Below, one piece after another: positions 39,501 to 51,500 of a DNA stretch of 64,000 nt. The stretch is from the NCBI GenBank assembly GCA_916610825.1, contig OU744451.1, positions 13,999,905 through 14,063,904 on the forward strand, in the 5' to 3' direction. The DNA comes from Haliclystus octoradiatus (Eukaryota; Cnidaria; Staurozoa; Stauromedusae; Haliclystidae). The stretch's first letter is position 1; each line of letters begins with the position of its first letter. The notes beneath the pieces are model-generated. The model did no database searches. It saw nothing but the letters and a program-made list of their open reading frames with translations, and was not told where the DNA came from. A program made the position numbers and the translations under genes.

Positions 39501-42500
39501 CAAGAGGGATGTCGCTGGTGACCTGCCTGCAATACTAACTTGATTCAATTGTCACAGGTACATACCATTTTTGCTGTATCCAATTGAGTAATTATCCAAA
39601 TCAATATGGCAACCAATTATGTCTTTTAAGCCAAAGGGCTGAAAAATAATTACCACATAAAATATTTTGAAGAATATTATACTCCATATGCAAAATACGC
39701 CACAGTTGAAAAGCTAATTACCTCTCCATATGTATCAAATTGCTTTCCAAAAGATTTTTTTCCTGTCCCACCAAAACCAAAACTTTCTTTATCTATACCT
39801 TCAGTTGAACAAAAAAACGCATGTTAAGCAAACATTAAACATTTTGCAAGATGTGCAAGATTGGGGCTGTAAGCATTCAGGTTACTATGAGACACTTAAA
39901 AGGTTTCAAAAAATCACTCGCCGCAGCGACTAGTGAGATTCTTACACCTTCCTCCTCAATCCTCATGCTCATCCTTGTGGCGAATTTGTATGTATATAAC
40001 CCGTAGTGGGACATAAAGTATCTAACATTGTGTATTTCACTCACAGCTTTTGGTAGCCTGCGGTACAGACAAAAGAATTCATTCACAAAAGAATAGGGTC
40101 TGTGTGAATTGCTCGGTTTCTCTGTCCGGGCCTCGTATCAGAATAAGATCGATGTCACATAATTATACAAAATTAAGGTGATTCTCACCGGGATTCTCAC
40201 ATTACTTTGTTCACTTCAATGGACATGATTGCAATAAGTTCTATTTTAGGCTTCGTAGCTATGACAATTAATTGATCGAACAGAGGTGATGAATTAATTA
40301 TCTAAGAACAATAGATTTACCATGCATCGATCAGAAACTTCCGCTCTACGTTTCCGTAGAGTGGCTGGACAGAGAACTGTGCAAATCACACAGACCCTAT
40401 TCTTTTGTGAATGAATCGCGGTCTGTACCGCAGACTAAGCTTTTAGTTGCTATGATCTGTTTCAAATTTGTTGCTTAATCTCTGATGTTTGCGTATCAGA
40501 AATCATGTTTGCGCAATGTGTCTGTGTGAAACCTAACTAAATCTTCAAAATACAAATTGAAGTAGAGATTTTGAGCATTGAGAAGTCTTTAACAATGTGC
40601 TCAAGTTATTTCTTGATGGAGCGTGGGCGGTTCAAAGCATTAATATTTTGTCTCTCTAAGCATTTACTGCCTCATAGTCACTCTATTGTATTATTCCATT
40701 CTGAAAATGCAGTGGATCTTAATACTTTGATCAGTAGAAAAACAGTCTCTATATTGCCTGCCATTAATGTTCTTGAGATAATAAAGCAGCAAAATATAAA
40801 CTTAGAATACCAGGTACAGGCTGAATGTACTCTTAAGTATATGGAAATGCATAATTGAGCTGTTTTTGACATGCTTCTTCAGTCCCTCCCATCCAGAGTC
40901 CAACAAAGTCCAGAAATTTGGAAACCTGGTTTGCGGAAGGCTAGGAAAATTCGGAAGGAAATGTAAAATGCTGGATAGAAAGTAAAATCATTAGGAAAAT
41001 ATAAAAATAAATTTTGATTTAAGTTTTGATTCTTTATTTATTTAAATTACTCAAACATTTATCAAAAAAGTGAGGTTTGCGAAGGTAAAATATTTTGTTG
41101 GACCATGATGACATCTAATTGGATAGACACATGATTCTGAATTCTGATTCAGGGTCAAATAGAAACATTAGTAAAAGAAGTTAGCGCCATTGACAGGTAA
41201 AACCCCACAATTTGATTTAATCACTATTTTTGATAGCCTAAGAGCTGCATCAATAAATCAAGACTCTGCGGTGTGATTTTCAGACCCTACTATTGTAGCA
41301 CGTTGCTTAGAAAATAAAAAGGCTGCACGCAGGTTATTAATTGTTACTTGTTTGGGACATATAACAAATTGCTTCATAGTTTGTAACTTGAGAATTATCT
41401 CAAGTTTTTCACATCATAGTCAGATATGATTTAACTCTTGATTAATACTAATCTATTGTCCTTTGATACAACAAACGTTGCTTAAATCTTAACTCTAGCT
41501 AGAGTCATCATGTGCTGCACAAGACCATGTCTTCTTGTCACAGCGTCATAAAAATAGCCTCTCATGCAACAATTGTAAATTATTAATTTTGCAATATGTT
41601 ATTAAACTGTCAGCACCACATAATTACTAGGCTATGGATTTAAGTTACCAAAGTTACATGTGAAAACTTCAATGTATACAGAATCTACCTGGTTGTGTAA
41701 TTTACATTATCATTTTAATGCCTTATTTTTTTTCTTGTTTTCTAAGGGCCTATTATTATCAATGGCCTAAGGTGGCTGCCTGCCTGCATAAAATAAAACT
41801 TTGGATAATCCGGCTCTCAGACTCTAACCAAGTTTCATGGGAAAATAATTCCATCCTTGGACTGAGTTTAAAATCTGATATCATCTTGCCTTTGATAAGT
41901 AAACGTCAATTTGAAGCCTCTTGATCAATTTCACACAACTTCTCATATATAAAATGGTTGAGAGTGATAGCAGCTATTCAAGCAAAACTGGTATTACATA
42001 ATAGGAAAGACCACATTTGCATTTCATGGTGAATTGAATATTTTACTGACCTTCAAATAGCAAAACAAAATCAATACTTAAACTAAAGCTAAGGGTGCAT
42101 TCTGAGTTGTACAACATGAGCCCATACAAAGTGTTGCATACTTTTGGAACACAATTCATTTAAACATGAACCTTGACTTAATTACATTGCAGAACTGTTA
42201 TCTGTAACTTACCAACATCCCTTGTTGCTGTTTCAGTGGACCATCCAACTCTACATAATCCTTCATCAGTAACTATTGCCTCGTAATAGTATTTCCCTAA
42301 TAGATAGACAACACAACCATAAAATGGATTAGAAGAAATATTTAACAATTTCATTATCTGATAAGGAGAATAATAAAAAAGAATAAGGAGATGGAATGGA
42401 ATGGAATGGAACCACTAGAAAGACAAAAATATTGGAATGCAGCCTCAATAATCGGATTGAATTAAGGGCGTATAGTAACTGTTGAGAATGTTTAATTAGC

Positions 42501-45500
42501 ATTATTTTTGGTTGGGCATATGATCGGATTTTGAGCTGTCGATGCAAATTTATGAAAACAGGTCCATTTAAGAGTTCAAAAACTTGACAGGATGTGTTAC
42601 AACAGTGGTATCTATAGTTTAGTAACTGCATAATACACTTGATATATTTCAGTACAACATAGTTAGTCAAGTTTACTTTGATAAATAACATTGAGTACCT
42701 GAGACAACCCCATACGTTGATCTACATCCTTGCCATTTCTTATGTTCTCTTGCTTGACATAACATTCCATTCTCATCAATAGCTAAATCATAAATTAAAG
42801 GAAGTCAAAGCGAACAAAGCAAATTATTCAAATGATAATCATTATGGAGCTATATACCGGTAGCTATAGCTTTTATTGCTACATTGGATACTGATGCAGC
42901 ACATTATAGAATAGAAAAAGGGACTGTATGTAGTCTTTTATCATTAGAGGGGGAGACACGTTTATACAATAAATTGGAAACTGTTTCAAACTCCTTGATT
43001 CTAGCAAAGAAAGCTAAAAGTTGTTTGAGAAGTAGTCCAACTCAAGTTTAATATGGGAGTTAATTTGTATGACCCAAAATGAGTCAATTATACTTTGGAA
43101 GACATTTGTCAATTATGTTATAACTACTGTTCATTAATAAAAATCATTAATCCAGCCAGATTTGATAACAAATAACATTGAACATATTCTCTGGACATTT
43201 TTGGCAATAGAATTTTCCTAGCAAATTAGCACATCACTTGCCTGGCATGTGAAAAACAACACAACAAACTAACATTACCATCTTTATTACTTGCTTTGAA
43301 TGAATAACTGGAATGAGCTCACATGTAATAATTAGGTTATCATGAAGCAGATGACCATATTTTAGTGTACAACATACCAAATGCAGGGTCTCTGTCATTG
43401 ACATTCATTTTCCATTGACTATCTAGAGTAATAAAGAACTACAATTACTTTTAAGTACTAGTTAAACTATAATTTCAATGTTAGCTGCCAAAATTTGAGT
43501 GCAATATTTATTAAAAGGCGGCTATATTTTCGGAACCAACATAAACAAAAATTGTTAAGTTGTTAAGTTATTGTTAATTAAGTTGTAATTCACTGTTTCA
43601 GCAAATCAGTCTAAATTATTTCCTAAATACATCTTGATTTTACTTAGTGAAAAACGTTCATAAAAATTTGGTCAATTTCATATTCGGAAACTGATTCATG
43701 AACTCACAAACTTTTCTTGCAAGGGCATGATATCATGTTTTATACTTATACAATACCTATAAATAAAAAGTCTCTGTGTGAAATTTTCTGAAATCCACGA
43801 ATGAGAACCAAGCTTAGTCAAAGGAGAAGAAAATATTTCGAAAAAGACTAGAACAATAGCAAGCCCAGGATTTCTCCTGCAAAAAAAAGTTCATGAGTTC
43901 ATTAAACGTGAAATTGACCCAAAGGTCATAAAATGTTCATGAACAATTCATGAACTTTCAGGCAGTTTCACATTAATGAACCAGTTGATGAACCGGATCA
44001 TGAAGTGTTCATGAGCTCTTCGTGATTGTTCATGAACCTGCAAAAAATGTTCACAAACAGTTCATGAACTCATGGATTTTTTACATGGATTTTTTCACAG
44101 GATTTCCTTTGTTTAAAACCAATACAAAACAAGGAAATCAGCCTTCCTGGAGGAACACTCTCATGCATATCAATGGCCTTTGAAACAGTCTGTCGTTTTT
44201 CCATTTCACTCTATGTTTTGCGCAGCACAAAAACTTTTCAACTGCTTTTTTATTGTGGCTTCACATTTTCAACATAAAATGTCACATGATGTCTTAAATT
44301 TAAGCATGTAAAAATGTAGTCAGTCTGCATCTATTATGTCTAAGAATCAGATGAATTATAAAATCTAATGTAATATTATATCTATTTGGCTCATTTTAAT
44401 CCCACAAAGAGGGGACCACATTAGAAGTTATATTAATAGAGTGACCTTCTACAGTTACAACTTTTTTTGAAATTACTACGTCAAAGGTGGCGACACCTCT
44501 AACGAAATAATGTTAGGTTGACAGATTGACACCAAACACTTGTCGATTAACCCTTTTTCACAGCCATGTATTCAACCCCATAGTTTCAAGGCAATGATAA
44601 AGAGATTCAATAGATAGATTCAAATTATTCAGATCATTACCTCCACAGCCATCTAAGCAATGTTTAGAAATTGTTTTCACAAAGATGACGTATTTGCATT
44701 TGAAAAACAGTAGTGCTTTACCCATTCATTTCACAAATTAATTTAGAGGGGTTTTAGGACTTAAGGACCCCATTTCCAAATTTCAAATTAAAATAAAACT
44801 TGTACACAGCTGATTTTCAAAGCATTCTGAAAAAGAAAATCGATGGGCCTGATGGCATTTCAAACTTTCATGTTTGTTGCACATGATCTTTACAGAATTC
44901 TATGCAGAGAGATTCAAGTTGGAAGTATGGAGGGATGGCAATGGAATGTTTATAACCCTACACCCAATCAACCATCATCAATAGTTTCAATCTACCTGAT
45001 GACTTTGTTTGTGTTGCAGCAGTTTGTTTGCCTTGTTTCATATCTCTCAGATTCTCATGAACTATTTGAATGACTGGTAAGCAGAATGCCTGGAAACCAA
45101 GCAACATTATGTTAACACTGTTACCTGGTATAATAGATGGTAGGAGGCTCGACCTTTATTCAATTATAGGCTTTAAGGAATACAAACAAGATAACATGCA
45201 CTTTCAATCAAAAAATTAAACACGGGAGTTCAGTGACATCACCAATTCATTTTTGAGCGTCAGTCATAATCCAAGGGGATCCAACCCATTGAATCCAAAT
45301 GTACAACTTTGATAATTAACAGCACATCTGCTGGCTTTCTCTATCTAGGAACACAGCCTTATTAGATATAATCGAGGGGTGCTGGAATAGAGAAAGGGTA
45401 TCCAGTATATCTACTTACACCAGTTTTTCCACTTCCAGTTTCTGCAGCCTATAATAAAAATATAAGTACTCAGTATACATGGAGTCTGTTTTGATGTTTG

Positions 45501-48500
45501 GTTGAAAAGGTTATAATTCAAAATTTATAACAATATCCAGTGTTGTAAATACTCGTTACTAAAGTAACGCGTTACTCGTTACTCGTTACTTTTGGAGTAA
45601 TTTTAGGAGTAATTAGTTACTTTTTTGAGAAAAGTAATAAGTAATCTAATTGATTACTTTTTGAAGTAACAAGTATTATTTGAGAGAAAGTAATTGACGT
45701 TACTTTTCAAATTACTTTTATGATTACAAAATATTTGCTTTGTTGTCTTGTGATAATTTTCAAAGGCGTTTCTGTCACAAAGTTCCGCTTTTTATTGTTC
45801 TGTCTGCGATGCAATCTCATATTATTTGCAGCTTTCACGAGAGCTATTCAAACCAGGTGAATTGTGTGATATATGACCAATAAACCCTATCCCATAACCT
45901 ATTCTTCTCTGTTCTGACATTTTTCTGTTGATCAATAAATTCAATAGTTTTTCACTTTTTATTTGAGTGAGTTTCGAATTTGAAAAGATGATGTAAAATT
46001 TATGGCTATATGAATAGATTGATCCGACAAAAATAAACCATTTTGATAAATCAAATGAAACCATTTATTTGTCAACTTTATTAAAAAGTTTTCAACGTCA
46101 ATTTATCTTCTGCTGCAGTCACCAGTATTAAATTAATATTATTGAATCTATCGTTCCCCTTCGTAAAAAAACAAGATGGCCGCCATGATTGTCAAAACGA
46201 GACATATCATTATCGAAAGGGAGGCAATATCTTTTGTTTCACAAGTTAAAGTAATCATGGAGTAATTAGTAATTGATTACTTTTTTTGGGAAAGTAATTA
46301 GTAATTGTAATCAATTACTTTTTTGGCTGAAGTAATTAGTAATGTAATTAGTTACTTTCGAGGAAAAGTAATTTGTAATGTAATTTATTACTTTTCAAAA
46401 GTAATTCTCACATCACTGACAATATCATTAACGTCGGCATGAAAAAGAATAATTTCCAGAAAAGTATCCTAATACCATTTGCCATATTCAATATCATCAT
46501 CATCAATAACATCACCATTAACCAAGAATAAAGAAATAGGTTGTTAACTGTACAAGATACTCAAAGCAAATAATCTTGTTGCAGCTTAACACCAACAGTC
46601 CGAGGAACAACAAGCTAGTCATAGCGTTTAAATCAAAAACATAAAGGCTTACCATAAGAACATCACCGCCACCAAGTATCAGCGGTATAGCTTCAGCTTG
46701 AATGTCTGTTGGAAGCCTAAGAAAATCCACATAGAGTTATCAAAGGATGTATACCGACAAGATTCATAATTCAACATGACCGTAATGATCGAAATAAAAA
46801 CATTGATAGGTTCTATATGCATCAGATGCAAGTGTTACATCCCCTGTGAAATCAGTTTATGAATGTTTAATGGCCCATTTTTCATGAACTATTCATAAAA
46901 GTTTGTGAAATTCACAAACTGTCCAGAAACTGTTCACAAACCGTCCAGAAGATTTGTGAATAGTTCATGAAGTTCATAAAAAGGTCCGTGAAAATTAGGA
47001 CGTTTAGCGTTCATGAACTGTTTATATAAGGTGTTCATGAAAGTTTGTAAATTTCATAAACTGTTCATATGAACAGTTCATGAAAAAGTTTATAAAAATG
47101 GGTCATTCAAAATTCATGAACAGTTCCTGAGATGTTTATGAACAGTTCATGGAAGTTTTTAAATTTCACAAATTTTTTCAATGGGGCTACTTTTAATTAG
47201 GCTGAATTAAACTTGACCCATTGTGACGACACACAGTTAATGACCCAGGGCACACGCAGTGCAGTAAGTAACCTGGGTTACAAGAGCTAGGGCCAGCTAG
47301 CATGCGCACAGATTCATTACGCACGCAATCAGCATGTGAAGTCGATGCAGCGATTGGCTCTTCTTGTTGAACACGCGCTTTGCCAAGGGTGTGCACGTGA
47401 TGACCTTATAAGGAAGCCATCACATGGAAGTCAAATTAGGCGGAAGGTACTTAATTATCTAATTCATTCTTGATTGGATTTTGCTAGCTAGACACGCAGT
47501 TTACTAACGTCTTGCTAGCCTTTATATATACAGTTTGTAGTCCGAGCAGTATGCCTTGTCGAACGAGAAATAGCCAAGATGCTAGCCTTTCTTACCTCCC
47601 ACCCCCGCCTTAATTTTTATTGTAGTGCAATCTGTTACTTAACTTTACATTCCAATTAGTTATTACATTCCACTGTTTATCAATGTGACTGGTGCTTGGG
47701 GGTGGTGACAGGCTCGCTAGCGGGTCCAACGCAGACTCTTAACTACTTCGCTCCCACCAACCAAGCACTAAATGCCAACACTCATCAATGGGATGAGTTT
47801 AAGTTCACGGAAATTTTACCATCAAGTTGATTAACTGTTCCGAAATTGTTCAAAACTATTTAGAAACAATTCAGGAGGTTTATGAACAGTAAATGGAGTT
47901 CATATAAAAGTTCATGAAAATGGACCTGCTAGCAAACCTGTTACCATCCCAAACACCAGTCACACTGATACTCAGTAGAAATTCCTAATTAGAATACAGT
48001 AATAAAATTACAGTAACTATTTAACTATCATTAAAATTAAAGTGGGAATAAACCCCCAGACTATCTTTACACATGTAGTAGAACTCAACGTGAAAAAAAC
48101 AATGGCGTAATTTTTTTTTCGATCTGGAAATTATTTCTTGATGAAAAATGCCTTCAAAGTGGTGTTTTGACCCAAATGTCGCTGAGGAAAAAAAAGGGAT
48201 TGGATCTAGCTTTATGACGACAAAGTCACAAGTCGTGTGGTTTTTCTAATAGACTTTAGATCGGATTAATCATGCGATGTTATGTTTGAGATGGTGTAGC
48301 TCTGTAACGGCAATCTATTTTTCTCTCCCACAAAACTGAGGTAAGGAAGAACATATAAACTCAAGAGTAGCAAAATTCCAGATGATTTAATGATTTTAAA
48401 GTTCACGAATTTGAAGAAAATAAAAATCAGAAAATATTTCATTCGTAGCGTGCGTTATACAGATTATATTTTGACATATCATTCTCACACATATTTAACA

Positions 48501-51500
48501 CAACACATATCAAAAGATTCTCTGGTGACCACAAAAGCTAGCTAGGTAGAATTTATTGTTTGTAAGCATATGTCTGGACTGAAAATTGAGTATTCTTTTG
48601 AGCATAAATATCAAAATGTACGGTGGGAACGCTATTAAAGATTGGTTTATAGTCCTCTTTTCACAGAAACGAAATCTGTCCATCTGATTTATCGTATCTG
48701 TAGAAAGGTATTTTGTGCAAAGTAGCTTATGCACTGTATTACTGCATCCTATAAACTACAGATTGTGACATGATGCTAACATATGTTCTACTTTCTAGCC
48801 AAAGGAATGAATACTAGCTAGTATGGTAACAAAAATTAGTGGCGTATGTGTAATCAGGAACGAGACTTCACATTGCAAAACCCTAATAGAATTTTGCTTT
48901 GCAGAAATGAATAAAAAAAATATAATTGGAGTAATAAGTTTGGATTTACGTAAAGCTTTTGATACTGTTAACCATAATATTCTACTAACAAAACTTAAAA
49001 TGTATGGATGTGATCAAAGCAGTTTAAACTGGTTTACAACTTACCTTTGTGATAGGAAACAACTAGTATTAAACAATGGAGTGTCATCGAACATATGTAC
49101 TGTGGAGTGTGGTGTTCCCCAGGGTTCGATATTAGGTCCACTTTTATTTTTAATTTACATTAATGACATTGTTAGTTCAGTAGATTTGTGCTCAATAAAT
49201 CTTTACGCTGACGATACAATCATTTATTATGCAGGCAAATCTAATGAACTAGTAAATGATGTCCTACAGACTGAAATAGAAAAAGTATATATATGGCTTT
49301 GCTCTAATAAGCTAAGTCTAAACGTAAATAAAACAAACTGTATGACAATCGGCACGAAACAAAAGCTTAAACATTCAAATCGATTAAACATAAAAATTAA
49401 TAATAGTGAAATTAAAACCACAAACGTACTAGATTATCTAGGAATAAAAGTTGATGAAAATTTAAACTTTAATTCACACATAGACACAGTCGTTGGAAAA
49501 ATCAACAGAGGCTTGGGTGTACTGAGATATGTATCAAAATTTTTACCTCTAATTTCCAGAAAACTTTTATTTAATAGCATTGTCCTGCCTCATTTTGATT
49601 ATTGTGCTGTTGTATGGGGGGGGGGGCTGTAAACAAGAACATCTAACTCGCCTCCAGAGATTACAAAACAGAGGTAATCCTTCGTTGTGGACAATACTTC
49701 GTTGTGGCTACAGGACTTCCATCTCCGAAATGCTCAATAAAACGGAGATCATGAGCGTTAAAAACAGAATCACGTTTTATCAACTTTCAATGGTTCATAA
49801 AATAAAGTTTCAATTAGCTCCTCAAAAAATTGCCACTTTATTTTCATGTCCTAATTCAAACTCGCTCTTTTGCTCATAATAACATATACAACGACAAATG
49901 CCACAGTCACTCATTTAAATCAGCTAGTATTCACAAATGGAATCAACAAGCCTCCTGGATAAAAGAAATAGCTAACAGAACAACATATATAGATAATTTG
50001 AAGAAAACATTAATTAAATAATATATATCTTATGTAAATTTGTATACGTTTTATAAATGTAAAATTTCCTAATACTGTACTAACATTTTATTCTTAAATA
50101 TTATATTGTATGCATTTTGTAATCAGCCCTGTGAAAACAAGCCTAGTATGGCTTACCAGGCCCTGAATAAATGATGATGATGATGATAATTTTGTTAATC
50201 AGATAACGTTGATAGAGAAGGTAACTATTTATGCAATGAAGATATACCGCAAAACCGAAAAATGATAGAATATGCATTACTGTAGTTCTAGTATATGGCT
50301 ATAAACTTGAATAAGAACGTCCAAGCCCTCGTATCATTTTTGTACTATTTTCCGATATTTTATAGAATTTTACAGTGTAATGTACTGAAGAATTTTCGAT
50401 GGTTTTATAATAATTGAATGCTTGGTAAATAAATGATGAACACTATGGGTGATGATAAATGATATAAATGATGTTAGACTATTGGGTGTAATATAACTAT
50501 CTACAGTCGTATAAACTATACGATTACATGGTTTAAGTTTTACTAGACAAACATCGATTTCAAACTTAAATTTTGAAATGATAGTTGAAAAATGTCTATT
50601 TAATAATTTGGTAATACTTAAATAAATCCGAAAAAGTACAATTAATACTTTGCAGTACCAATATCTATCTCGAGGAAAAGTCGTCTGTGCATGACTGTGC
50701 AAATCGAGTCAGTTTACATTCACATCTAGATCATGAAAAGGATATCTTCTAGAAATATTTACTCGAGAACAACTTGCAGATAGAGTTAAAAATAGCAATA
50801 TAACTTATATAGCGTAGGATAAAGCTATTTCGAAGAGTACGTGTCTACTAATTAAGATTTGAGAAGTACTGCGGTCACCCAGAATACGTAACTAATATGT
50901 GTCGCTAGACTACTCACAAAGGAACACTCGCACCGCCTGACATTTGTGTTAATCCGCAATCTATATCAGATTCATCGCGCTTAATGACGCTACGAGAAAT
51001 TATTTCGACTGAGCGTTTCAATAGATTTTATTCTGCTCCTGAAATCACAAATTGTATCTTTTTTACGTAATTCGCGAGTTTATATGTTTGTTCATGGCTC
51101 AGCCTTGTCAGAAATTTTTTTTGTGCTTAGACAAACCGCACGACTTGTGACTTTGTCGTCATAAAGCTAGATCCAATCCCTTTTTTTTCTCAGCGACATT
51201 TGGGTCAAAACACCACTTTGAAGGCGTTTTTCACCAAGAAATAATTTCCAGATCGAAAAAAAAATTACGCCATTGTTTTTTTCACGTCGGGTTCTACCAC
51301 ATATGTAAAGATAGTCTTGGGGTTTATTCCCACTTTAAAGAGTGGGTGAGAGGAAAGAAAAATTTGCATTTTGGCATAATAATTCCTAGTGCGACGAGGC
51401 ACGATAGTAGCTAGAACTTCAGATTAAAATTATTACAGCTAGCAAGTACTAAAACAGTGGCAAGATGCGTGGCTAGCTAGAAAATTCCAATCAAGAATAA

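Noticed and set aside
40571-40858. 95-codon plus-strand open frame
   Set aside because: No recognisable domain, no splice context and no sign of a promoter. It lies in a DDX1 intron.
42391-42410. GGAAT repeat resembling a satellite
   Set aside because: Only four units, too short to call a satellite.
45822-46064. 80-codon minus-strand open frame in the hAT MITE
   Set aside because: No transposase motif (no RW or hAT dimerisation segment). It is a chance frame in a non-autonomous element.
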